Notes under the pieces: model-generated
Told to the model about the DNA's origin: nothing
The model's database searches: none
Seen by the model: only the letters and a program-made list of their open reading frames with translations
Made by a program: the position numbers and the translations under genes
Shown: in pieces, positions 8,305 through 16,063 of the stretch
Position numbering within the stretch: position 1 is the first letter of the stretch
Layout of the letters: every line of letters starts with the position of its first letter
NCBI GenBank assembly: GCA_035530195.1
Contig: DATKVG010000202.1
Coordinates: 1-20,907 of the forward strand
Length of the DNA: 20,907 bases
Direction: 5' to 3'
DNA from: JAPLKX01 sp035530195
GTDB taxonomy: Bacteria > Hydrogenedentota > Hydrogenedentia > Hydrogenedentales > SLHB01

Positions 8305-10953
8305 ATGGAACGGAGGACATTCTTGAAGTCGTTGCCGGTAATTACGGCGCTAGCCGGGGCGGCCGGCGCCGGGTCAAGCGGCGCGGACGACCGGCCTCCC
8401 GTTGCGCCGGGGGCGAACATCCAAGCCAATCCGCCGGCCGGATTGCTTGTCGAGCGGATCGATTGTACGCAGGACTATCCGCCGGAACGGTATTTCGCCC
8501 ACGGCGACGTCAAGGTGGTCGAATCTTCCGCGGGGCGGTATCGCGAAGCCGAAGCCAAACCGCTGTCGCGATTCGGATACCGGTTCCCGATTCGCCACGT
8601 CGGCCGCCCGCACGTAGCCGTGATTCGCTATCCCGATGACAAGCGCCGCTACATGTGCATCATGGATGGAACCAGCTACGACCTCACCACGGGCGTGTTC
8701 ACAGGCTGGGCCCAGCCGCTTACTGGCCGCATGATCGAGATCGAACAGATATTCTGGCCGCGGTGGGAAGAGTGCAGCATCGTGTTCATGACCTGGAGCG
8801 AGGGCGAGCCCGCCGCCGCCGCGTCCATCGAGATCCGCGAGTTGGAAGACCTGCCCGCGTTGTCTATTCCGGGGGATGCAGGAGACGGCGCCGCCCGCGA
8901 ACTGGGCATTCAATACGAAGACCCGTGCGGGTGTTGCGCGGCGGAAGGCGCGCTCACGCGCGAGCAATGGATTGACCATCTCGTCCAATATGCCCGGCAC
9001 ACCGGCCAAAACCTCCTCGTCTACCCGATGGCGTGGTATCACGGGCCGCAGTTTCCCTCGGAACGCGAACCTTCCGACGGGTTCGGCTTGGTGGTGGCGC
9101 GGGACCGCCGCCAATATTCCAGATGGACTACCCACCCCGTGGACTGGTATGCCGGGCTCCTCGATCGATTTGCCCGCGAGGGAATCGGTTTTCAGGGCGC
9201 CCTCACGCTGCTGCGGCTGGGCAGCCTGCTCCAAAAAATGAATATCGACCTCGACGCAATCCGCGCCGGCGCCGACACGTTCAACAATATGTTATGGAAC
9301 GACCAGGTCCAGTCCAGTACCCAGGATTGGACCCCCATCTACAACGCCCGCAACTTCAACAGAATCGCGGAACTCTTGAAAGATAAGCCGCCCGCCGAAC
9401 CCTGGAATGTCCTGTCCGAATGGGCGTATGGCGAACGCGCCGTCTCCGGTGCGCATATGGGTCCCATGTTCAATCCGTTGCACCCGGTGGTTCAGGAAGC
9501 CCTGGCGGGGTTTGTCCGCGAAATCGGCGCCCGGTACGCAAGTTATCCCGCATTCCGCGGGATTTCGTTCAACATGTTTGCAAGCGCGATGCCGTGGTTT
9601 GGCTCGATTCATTCCGGCTACGACGACTACTCGGTTTCGTTGTTCGAGAAACAGACCGGCATTAGCGTGCCCATCGATCCCAAGGCGCCCGACCGGTTCT
9701 CGAAACGGTACGAGTATCTCACCACCGTGTGCCGCCCGGCATGGGTTGACTGGCGGTGCCAAATGATCCGGCAACTGTTCGGCGATCTTCTCGCCGCGCT
9801 GAAGTCGGCGCGCCCCAACCTGCGGCTCACGATTACGCTCTGGGACGAGACGACCGTGCCCAGCGTCCTTGGTACGATTTCCGCGGCGACCCAGTTGGGC
9901 GCCCGCCCGAGCATGCTCGAATTCTACAAAGATGCGGGTATTGACCTGGATCTTTATCGCGATGAGGAGGGACTTGAAGTAGATAGAGGCATGGGCAACT
10001 CACGCGATCGGGGCGGCCATGGATACAACATGAGCGGCGGGACAAACCTTCCGGTCGAAGCGCTCACCATGTACCGCGACTTCGACGCGCTCGACGAAGA
10101 TACCCTCGAAGCATTCCGCGCCCACGCCCGGCCCGGCGCGTTCATCTTCAACTGCTGGGTCGAAGCCTGGGGCCGGCACGTCTGGTTCTGCCCGGAGGCG
10201 GGCGATCCCGGCGTCCCTGAATTCTCCGTCATGGATGGCCAACCCGTCGAAGGCATTCTCCGCATCAACTCCGAATATCCCAAAGACGGTTTCTGGTGGG
10301 ATTCTCAGTTGAGAATTACACCCGGATTTCCAACCGCGCTCCATTTCCTCGAACCGTACGCCTTTGCCCTCGCCGAATTCGATGCCTGCCGGATCACGCG
10401 CGGCGGCCTGTTCCTCGATAAGGCCCACACCGACGAGCTCCGCCAATTCGCCGCCGCATATCGCGCGCTTCCCCGCGTCAAGTTCGACACCGTCGGCGCC
10501 GCCACCGATCCCGCGGCCGTGCGCACGCTGGTATGGAAAGGCAGACGCTACTTCTATGTCGTCAACCGCGAGTACTACCCCCTCGAGATCCAACTGCGTT
10601 TCAGTGCCCCGCCAACCGCTGTGCAGGACCTGGCCACCGGCCAATCCCCAGATGGCGCGCTTGCGGCCCCGTTTACGCTCGGCCCCTACGAACTCCGCGC
10701 GTTTGCAATCGAGCCGCCCACCACAGAAATCAACAGCTTCTCCGCGACCCCGCCACAGGAAATCCTCGCCGCCATTACGCACGATACGCAGGCCGCATTC
10801 GAGGCGTTTGCCCGGCTTCGTGCCGCCGGCACGTACGTCCCCGGCATGGACGCGTTCGAGGCCCGCATGCGCGACGCCCTCAACCACCAACGTACCGCCT
10901 GGCTCCGACGCGCACTCACAAGCTACATCGTCCGCAAAGCTCAGGAAGCATAA
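8305..10953 (+). CDS. Tat-exported large protein, probable glycoside-hydrolase-like TIM barrel
   Basis: This 882-residue protein starts at ATG 8305, preceded by AAAGGAGGG. The frame is open further upstream, but without a comparable site. The N-terminus MERRTFLKSLPVITALAG is a twin-arginine signal (RRTFLK at 3-8) with a short hydrophobic stretch, so the folded protein is probably exported by the Tat system. The early part (about 55-200) looks beta-rich. The middle (about 210-560) resembles GH10-like or GH42-like barrels in layout: QNLLVYPMAWYHGP, FRGISFNMFASAMPW, GYDDYSVSLFEKQTG (about 437-451) and LRLTITLWDE (about 507-516). A C-terminal beta region (about 730-810) contains RRYFYVVNREYYPLEIQL, like accessory domains after glycosidase barrels. 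The catalytic residues could not be assigned. Export and glycosidase-like architecture are moderately supported, the family is not. Confidence 0.6.
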   Translation: MERRTFLKSLPVITALAGAAGAGSSGADDRPPVAPGANIQANPPAGLLVERIDCTQDYPPERYFAHGDVKVVESSAGRYREAEAKPLSRFGYRFPIRHVGRPHVAVIRYPDDKRRYMCIMDGTSYDLTTGVFTGWAQPLTGRMIEIEQIFWPRWEECSIVFMTWSEGEPAAAASIEIRELEDLPALSIPGDAGDGAARELGIQYEDPCGCCAAEGALTREQWIDHLVQYARHTGQNLLVYPMAWYHGPQFPSEREPSDGFGLVVARDRRQYSRWTTHPVDWYAGLLDRFAREGIGFQGALTLLRLGSLLQKMNIDLDAIRAGADTFNNMLWNDQVQSSTQDWTPIYNARNFNRIAELLKDKPPAEPWNVLSEWAYGERAVSGAHMGPMFNPLHPVVQEALAGFVREIGARYASYPAFRGISFNMFASAMPWFGSIHSGYDDYSVSLFEKQTGISVPIDPKAPDRFSKRYEYLTTVCRPAWVDWRCQMIRQLFGDLLAALKSARPNLRLTITLWDETTVPSVLGTISAATQLGARPSMLEFYKDAGIDLDLYRDEEGLEVDRGMGNSRDRGGHGYNMSGGTNLPVEALTMYRDFDALDEDTLEAFRAHARPGAFIFNCWVEAWGRHVWFCPEAGDPGVPEFSVMDGQPVEGILRINSEYPKDGFWWDSQLRITPGFPTALHFLEPYAFALAEFDACRITRGGLFLDKAHTDELRQFAAAYRALPRVKFDTVGAATDPAAVRTLVWKGRRYFYVVNREYYPLEIQLRFSAPPTAVQDLATGQSPDGALAAPFTLGPYELRAFAIEPPTTEINSFSATPPQEILAAITHDTQAAFEAFARLRAAGTYVPGMDAFEARMRDALNHQRTAWLRRALTSYIVRKAQEA

Positions 10954-10989
10954 AACACTGTACGTGCCATCTCTGAATGGGACCGGACT

Positions 10990-11011
10990 GGTCCGAATCA
11001 GAATTCGGACC
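10990..11011. terminator. Hairpin between convergent genes
   Basis: GGTCCGAAT (10990-10998) and ATTCGGACC (11003-11011) form a perfect 9-bp stem with a 4-base loop. It lies between the end of the Tat-exported protein gene and the last base of the leftward URO-D-like stop codon. There is no clear T-run on either side, so it could be a weak bidirectional terminator or an mRNA 3'-end stabiliser. Confidence 0.4.
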
Positions 11012-12123
11012 TACAGCCGCCGCGAACAGACGCCCATCACAAACTGTACAAGCGCGTCGGCTTGTTCGGCGGAACCCGCTTCAATTCCGATGAAAAGGCG
11101 TGCAGGGTCGAGGTTGTTGCAGACAATTTCGAGTTCTTTAAACATATCGATTTTGCGGACGTAGTCGAGGTTGTACCAGAGTTGGACCGCTTTTCCCGCC
11201 CGTTGCACGCCATCGAGCATATCGAGCCAATGGGAGTGTGGCGGCTGTCCGTCCCCGTGTATCCACTGCACCGTATGGAGCCGGTCAATTTCGAGCAGCC
11301 GCGGCAGGTGCTTCAACGCGCCCGGCCCGTCGAGGTGGTAGAGGGCGTGGTCAATATGATTGATGCACTCGACGGTGTCCTCGAGGCAGAACCGGTCGAA
11401 CATTTCCGGGCTGATCATGCACGTGAAATCGTTTTGGCCGACGCAGACAAACCGCTTTTCGCTCCACCCGCACGTCCAGTTCGTCGTTCCCTGCCCGGAA
11501 GCCCGCAACACCTCCCACACATAATCGACCACCCATTTCCACAATCCCGTCATCTGCTCCATGACGCCCAGAACCGCCTCCGGCTCTTCGACAAGGTCAA
11601 CGAGGAGGTTCTCCGGCCCGCGTAGCGCGCTAAGCGCGTCGATGCCCGTGTGCAGGTCCGGAAAACACGTGGCCCACTTCCCTTTTCCCACCCGGACACT
11701 CTCCTGCAGCAAATCGCAATACAGCCGCCACCACTTGTTGGCCGGATCTATTTTCCACTCCTTCCCCGGCTCCCACGCCTTCACGAACGGGACCACCCAC
11801 GATGTATTATCTTGCGGCCGCAGCGTCAGGTCGGCCCCAAGCCACCCCGCAAACTGGTCCGGCCCAAGCCATGGATTGTACGTGGGCACCGCGTCCCCCG
11901 CAAAATGCGTCCGCGCAATACGGCTCACCCCGGCCGCCATGGCGAGATCCACATTCGTCCAAAGCTCGGCCTCATCCGCCACCCGCGGCATCGGCGGGCC
12001 GGGTTTGGCATCGCTCGCAAACACCCACAGCAGCGGATACTCTTCGATCTCGCCCCGCCACCACGCCTCGTTACGCCTCAGCGCCCGCTCAAGCTGTCTT
12101 TCCGGAACGAAACTCGTGTCCAT
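11011..12123 (-). CDS. Uroporphyrinogen decarboxylase-like (URO-D superfamily) protein
   Basis: This 370-residue soluble protein has no signal peptide. Segments such as DLHTGIDALSALRGPENLL (156-174), YHLDGPGALKHLPRLLEI (262-279) and QWIHGDGQPP (286-295) are typical of the URO-D-like proteins found in Planctomycetota, Lentisphaerota and Firmicutes. These are distinct from true HemE. Relatives in the superfamily include cobalamin-dependent methyltransferases (MtaA/MtbA type), which makes methyl transfer from a methylated substrate one possibility. No corrinoid-protein gene is present, so this is only a suggestion. It lies downstream of the SSS symporter gene on the same strand, across a 261-bp gap filled by a repeat element, so the two may once have formed an operon. 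The ribosome binding site is weak (GGGGTGG before the ATG). Confidence 0.75.
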   Translation of the reverse strand: MDTSFVPERQLERALRRNEAWWRGEIEEYPLLWVFASDAKPGPPMPRVADEAELWTNVDLAMAAGVSRIARTHFAGDAVPTYNPWLGPDQFAGWLGADLTLRPQDNTSWVVPFVKAWEPGKEWKIDPANKWWRLYCDLLQESVRVGKGKWATCFPDLHTGIDALSALRGPENLLVDLVEEPEAVLGVMEQMTGLWKWVVDYVWEVLRASGQGTTNWTCGWSEKRFVCVGQNDFTCMISPEMFDRFCLEDTVECINHIDHALYHLDGPGALKHLPRLLEIDRLHTVQWIHGDGQPPHSHWLDMLDGVQRAGKAVQLWYNLDYVRKIDMFKELEIVCNNLDPARLFIGIEAGSAEQADALVQFVMGVCSRRL

Positions 12124-12132
12124 CGCGCCACC

Positions 12133-12176
12133 CCGCCACTTGTTCGATCATGTTCGCTTATGCTGTGTAGAATAAC
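12133..12176 (-). promoter_or_regulatory. Leader of the URO-D-like gene with blocks shared with 18212-18245
   Basis: On the plus strand this stretch contains TTGTTC, ATGTTCGC and TGTGT in that order, followed by an A/T-rich patch. The same three blocks in the same order lie at 18217-18237 between the kinase and amidohydrolase genes, with different short spacers. It lies directly upstream of the leftward URO-D-like gene and could be a shared operator or promoter part. No binding protein is encoded nearby. Confidence 0.3.
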
Positions 12177-12190
12177 CCGTTGCGTCACTC

Positions 12191-12386
12191 TTCCACCCCG
12201 GCTAGGGGTGGGTCAATTGTCAGCCCAGGGTTGCTCCCGGCCCGTGCCGATTGCTCTGTACCTGCCACGTACCACCAGCCTCCAACGAATACCTTGGCCG
12301 CCATCTCACGCCTGTTCAGGGCCGGGAGCTACCCTGGGTATAGGTGCCGCCAACAATGAACCCCGGCAAGGGTTCGACAAACACTC
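12191..12386 (+). repeat. Structured dispersed repeat, copy 1
   Basis: This is a composite of hairpins and paired motifs. CCACCCC/GGGGTGG (12193-12199, 12205-12211) opens it, followed by TCAATTGTCAGCCCAGGGTT. Near the right end, GCTACCCTGGGT can pair with the CCCAGGGTTGC block. A last hairpin GAACCCC...GGGTTC is followed by GACAAA (to 12381). Bases 12301-12382 align without gaps to 18109-18190 at roughly 80% identity. CACTC occurs at both edges (12186-12190 and 12382-12386), a possible 5-bp target duplication, weak on its own. The right edge overlaps the symporter stop codon (12385-12387), so the element may serve as that gene's terminator. Confidence 0.75.
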
Positions 12387-14118
12387 ACGAGAACAGGCCT
12401 GAGAAGAGGACAACAAGCGTAGCCACACCAACCGCAAACCCGCCCCACCAAAAAATCACGCTGTTGTACCACCTGTCGCCCAGCCCGGTGAAAATGTTGA
12501 GATGGCGCCAGTTAATCGTGAGCGAGTCGGTGACTTGCTCGGGTTTGGGCGCGGGCGTTGCCAGGCTGACCGCCACGCACACCACCGTGCAGAATAACCA
12601 GTTGAATATGGCCTGGTTCCCGAACGGCACAACAACCCCCACGGGATCCGCCGCCAGTTGAACGTAAACCTTCATCAGAATCCCGAAAACAAACCCCGCC
12701 ACTACCGCAACACTCGCGCCAAGACCGTTTACACGCTTGAAAAGTATCCCCAGCAAAAATACGGCCGCAAATGGCGGGCCAAAAAACGCGTACAGCTCCT
12801 GAATGTACACGAAAAGCCCGCTGCCAATCGTGTTGATGACGCAGCCAAGCAGGATCGCTACGATCAGGAAAAACACCGTCGCACCGATCCCGAAATGGAC
12901 GTAGTGCTTGTCCGACGCGTCCTTGTTGATCAGCCGCTTGTAAAGGTCGAGCGTGACAATCGTCGACGTCGAGTTCAGCACCGCATTGACCGTCGATTGA
13001 ACCGACCCGAACAGCGCCGCCAGCAACAGGCCGCGCAAACCCATCGGAACCAGCGAGTGCAACAGTTGGATGTAGCCTTTATCGGCCTCGGGCCTCACCT
13101 TGTCCCAGGGCTGCAACAGGATCTCGGGATTCCTGGCGAACAGGATCAGGCCCGGTATGACCACGATTGCCGGCATGACGATCTTGAGGTAGCCGGCCAA
13201 CACAATCCCCATCCGCGCATGGTAAATGTTCTTCGCGGCAAACACCCGCTGGATCATGAACTGGTTGATCACGTTGTACCAGATGCTGATCGACAGGAAT
13301 CCAAACACCACGCTCGGCCACGGCGCTACCACATGCGTCGCCGGCTGGAAAATGGCCAAGCGGTCATAATGGGCCTGCTGCACGATCCGCGGAGCCGTCG
13401 CCGCAACCGCCTGCGCCCAAACCCCGTCCTGGGCATGGTTCGCCCGCAGCAGCACACGGAAACCCTCGACAACCGAGTGGGCCTCGCCCGATAGCGCGTA
13501 CAGGCCCAGAATCGGCACGATGATGCCCCCGAGCAGCATGACCGCCATCGTGAAAAAATCCACCCATGCCACCGAGGCCAGGCCCCCGTACGCCGCCCAC
13601 ACGCCCGCCACAATACCCAGCGCCGCGATCGAAAAATACAGGTTCCACCCAAACAGCGCGTGCAGCGCAAGACCGCCCCCGTAAAGGACCGCCGCCAAAA
13701 ACGCCACCACGTTGCTGATTACGGTCACGACCGCGAAGAAGATCCGGAGAAATCCGTTAAACCGCTGCTCCATGAATTCCGGCGCCGTGAACACGCGCGC
13801 GCTCAGCAAAAACGGGATGAATATCCAGATCAGGATGCTGAACGCCATTACGTTCCCCCATTCCCACTGGGCTATACATATGCCATACAAACACGCTGCC
13901 GCCACCATACCGATGAAATGCTCGGTGCTGATGTTCGACGCAACGTACGACATCCCGATCACGTACCATGGAAGACGACGGCCCGCCAAAAAGTATTCTT
14001 CCGACTCGTTCTTCTCCCGCCGGCCCACCCAGAAACCGATGACGCAGATCGCCAAAAAATAAAGGCCGAACGCCACATAGTCCAAACGGCTAAGAGGAAA
14101 CTCGGCCCCGCCCATCAC
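12385..14118 (-). CDS. Sodium:solute symporter (SSS) family transporter, sugar-type
   Basis: This is a 577-residue inner-membrane protein with about 14 transmembrane segments. Family features of PF00474 include DYVAFGLYFLAICVIGFWVG (13-32), EEYFLAGRRLPWYVIGMSYV (40-59), SNISTEHFIGM (61-71) and the GLASVAWVDFFTMAVMLLGG stretch around residue 190. The pattern is closest to SGLT-like carbohydrate carriers, so Na+-driven uptake of a sugar, polyol or similar compound is inferred. The start is GTG 14118 or ATG 14115, with AGGTGA just upstream. It diverges from the aminotransferase gene across 176 bp and precedes the URO-D-like gene on the same strand. Its stop codon touches the repeat at 12191-12386. 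Family call secure, substrate unknown. Confidence 0.9.
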   Translation of the reverse strand: MMGGAEFPLSRLDYVAFGLYFLAICVIGFWVGRREKNESEEYFLAGRRLPWYVIGMSYVASNISTEHFIGMVAAACLYGICIAQWEWGNVMAFSILIWIFIPFLLSARVFTAPEFMEQRFNGFLRIFFAVVTVISNVVAFLAAVLYGGGLALHALFGWNLYFSIAALGIVAGVWAAYGGLASVAWVDFFTMAVMLLGGIIVPILGLYALSGEAHSVVEGFRVLLRANHAQDGVWAQAVAATAPRIVQQAHYDRLAIFQPATHVVAPWPSVVFGFLSISIWYNVINQFMIQRVFAAKNIYHARMGIVLAGYLKIVMPAIVVIPGLILFARNPEILLQPWDKVRPEADKGYIQLLHSLVPMGLRGLLLAALFGSVQSTVNAVLNSTSTIVTLDLYKRLINKDASDKHYVHFGIGATVFFLIVAILLGCVINTIGSGLFVYIQELYAFFGPPFAAVFLLGILFKRVNGLGASVAVVAGFVFGILMKVYVQLAADPVGVVVPFGNQAIFNWLFCTVVCVAVSLATPAPKPEQVTDSLTINWRHLNIFTGLGDRWYNSVIFWWGGFAVGVATLVVLFSGLFS

Positions 14119-14294
14119 GCTTCACCTGCCGTTCCTGAAAGTCCGCATCCAAACATAAACGCCCCTTTCATGCCGCGCCTGGAAGCAAAACCTAACACAT
14201 CGAAACAGCCTCTTGTCAAGGCGCGAACATCCATTCTTTCACGTGACGCACAGGTTCTGCTCCACCGTCTTTTGCCAGGAACCACAAATAATAT

Positions 14295-15929
14295 ATGATG
14301 GGAGCGTGTGCGGAAGCGTGTGCGGAAGCGCGCGCGGCGAAGCAAACAGGAGCAAGCCCAACTTTGGCTACAGTAACCCGAATCGGCGGTAAGACCGGCG
14401 GAAACACCGTTTTTGAGCGGGTCGAGGAATCGTTGTCTTCCCTGCTGGGGGAGGAGTACATCGAGGCGGTGTGCGCCGCGCACGCGGCACTGACGGGCAC
14501 GGCGGCAAAAACACTCGAGCCGCTCGCCCGCGAGACGGTCGAGTTCTTCCCGCAGGCCTCGCACGACCAACTCCTGCGGTTGCTGCCTCGCGTCGGCACG
14601 GCCTTGATTCCGCCGGCAAGCGGCACCGCCCGGGGTGCGACGTCCGACGCGTTTGATCGCAGCACCGAGCCGGAACGGGCGCCGCTCAGTTGTGCCGGAT
14701 ACTATCGCATCGGCGAAAACGGCCAGTTGTTCCTCACCACCAAGAGCGCCCATTACCACGCTCCGCTGGGCCACAATTTCCCCGGCTACAAACTCTTGGA
14801 GTACGGCCGGCGGCTCGGCATACCCAACGCTACCCACAACAACATTCGCGGGCATGTGACCCGCCTGCTCGAGGAGCGCCTCGTGCGTTGCGCCGCGGGA
14901 CTCCCGCCTGATGTGGCCGGACCCGGCGGGCCGGCAAAACTCAGTCGCGTGCTGAACCTCCAGACGGGCAGCCTCGCCGCAGAAGCCGCTGTCAAAATGG
15001 TGCTGGCGCGTTTCTATACAGTGCAGAACGGCCCGGTCGCGCCCAAATACCGCGGCCGCGTGCCCGTAATAGGCGTCCTCGGCGATGACGACGGCGGGCT
15101 GACCGCCAACTATCATGGGACCACCATCTTGACGCAGATCATGCGGGGCATGTGGCCTGAAATGATCGAGCGGCTCGAGCGCCACGACGTGTTTCGCGTC
15201 CGCGCGGTCCGGCCAAACGATCTCGAGGGGCTCGAGCGCCTGTTCCGCGAAAACGAGACCGGCCCCCTCAAGCTGGCCGGCTTTTTCCACGAACTGGTGA
15301 TGATGAATTACGGCGCGCGCACGCTTTCGGCGCCCTTTGTCAAGCGGCTGTACGCCCTGTGCGAGCAGCACGACGTCCCCGCCGTCGTCGACGAAATACA
15401 GACCTGCGTCTGGAGCCCCGAGATCTTCATGTTCCGCGAGTACGGCGTCTCGCCCTCGGCGGTCGTGTTGGGCAAAGGCTTTCCGGGCGGCGATATGGCC
15501 GCGTCACGAATCCTGTTCACCGAACAGTTGGACACGCTCCCCCAGTTCGGTGCGCTCGTCACCAGCGGCCAGGAAGAGTTGTCCGCGCTCGCCTACTTGA
15601 TCACGCTGCGATGGGCCCAGGCCAACGCGCCCGTAACCGCGGCGGTCGGCGAGTATTATGAAGCGCGTCTCTCGGAATTGGCGGAATCCCATCCGGGCGC
15701 GATCAAGTGCATTCACGGACGGCGCCACATGCAGGGGATTTATTTCGTGGATCTGGCGCCCGCAAAGGCGTTCGTCCAACACTTGCAGCAGGCCGGATGC
15801 GACATCAGCGTACAGGCATACAAGGAAGGATGCCCGCCCAGCGCGCTCACTAAACTCCCGCTCATCGCCGGCTACGAAGTCGTCGACTTCCTCATCGACC
15901 GCATGCGCCAGGCCCTCGCCCGCATCTAA
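14295..15929 (+). CDS. Class III (PLP-dependent) aminotransferase family protein
   Basis: This 544-residue enzyme has the fold-type I landmarks of class III aminotransferases. VVDEIQT (364-370) carries the cofactor-binding Asp366, and LGKGFPGG (392-399) carries the PLP lysine Lys394. HxPLGHNFPGY near 155-165 and NLQTGSLAAEAAVKM near 221-235 fit the substrate and cofactor region. It is longer than a typical member (about 430) because of an N-terminal extension. The start is uncertain. ATG 14295 has no good ribosome binding site and opens with a tandem 12-bp repeat. TTG 14364, preceded by AGGAG (14348-14352), would give a protein 23 residues shorter. It probably moves an amino group to or from a sugar or keto compound in the route shared with the neighbouring kinase and isomerase, an inference from context. 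Confidence 0.85.
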   Translation: MMGACAEACAEARAAKQTGASPTLATVTRIGGKTGGNTVFERVEESLSSLLGEEYIEAVCAAHAALTGTAAKTLEPLARETVEFFPQASHDQLLRLLPRVGTALIPPASGTARGATSDAFDRSTEPERAPLSCAGYYRIGENGQLFLTTKSAHYHAPLGHNFPGYKLLEYGRRLGIPNATHNNIRGHVTRLLEERLVRCAAGLPPDVAGPGGPAKLSRVLNLQTGSLAAEAAVKMVLARFYTVQNGPVAPKYRGRVPVIGVLGDDDGGLTANYHGTTILTQIMRGMWPEMIERLERHDVFRVRAVRPNDLEGLERLFRENETGPLKLAGFFHELVMMNYGARTLSAPFVKRLYALCEQHDVPAVVDEIQTCVWSPEIFMFREYGVSPSAVVLGKGFPGGDMAASRILFTEQLDTLPQFGALVTSGQEELSALAYLITLRWAQANAPVTAAVGEYYEARLSELAESHPGAIKCIHGRRHMQGIYFVDLAPAKAFVQHLQQAGCDISVQAYKEGCPPSALTKLPLIAGYEVVDFLIDRMRQALARI

Positions 15930-15997
15930 GCAAAAAACGGGGACTGACACCCTTTTTTCGGCAGTTTGAAAAAAGGGTGTCTGTCCCCGCTTTTTGC
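15930..15997. terminator. 68-bp near-perfect palindrome after the aminotransferase gene
   Basis: Two 30-base arms (15930-15959 and 15968-15997) pair at 28 of 30 positions around an 8-base loop. The core is GGGGACTGACACCC on one side and GGGTGTCTGTCCCC on the other, flanked by A/T runs so that either strand ends in a T-rich tail. It begins directly after the stop codon and lies between convergent genes, so it fits a bidirectional terminator. From memory, similar GGGGACTGACACCC palindromes are scattered in many bacterial genomes as REP-like elements. No REP-associated transposase is present in this window. Confidence 0.7.
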
Positions 15998-16063
15998 GCG
16001 CCCCGCTTTTCGCGGCCTTTGTACTCCGTGCTTCATTCTCATCGTTTACGGGGGAGGCAAACC

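Noticed and set aside
10000..10890. Minus-strand open frame (296 codons) inside the Tat-exported protein gene
   Set aside because: Antisense of a well-supported gene with no ribosome binding site or family resemblance.
11011..12123. True uroporphyrinogen decarboxylase (HemE) for haem synthesis
   Set aside because: The motifs match the divergent URO-D-like group, no haem-pathway genes are nearby, and the typical HemE N-terminal substrate motif was not seen.
14115..15371. Long minus-strand open frame (418 codons) opposite the aminotransferase gene
   Set aside because: The plus-strand frame has clear catalytic motifs. High-GC codon usage leaves long antisense frames open, and the antisense protein resembles nothing recognisable.
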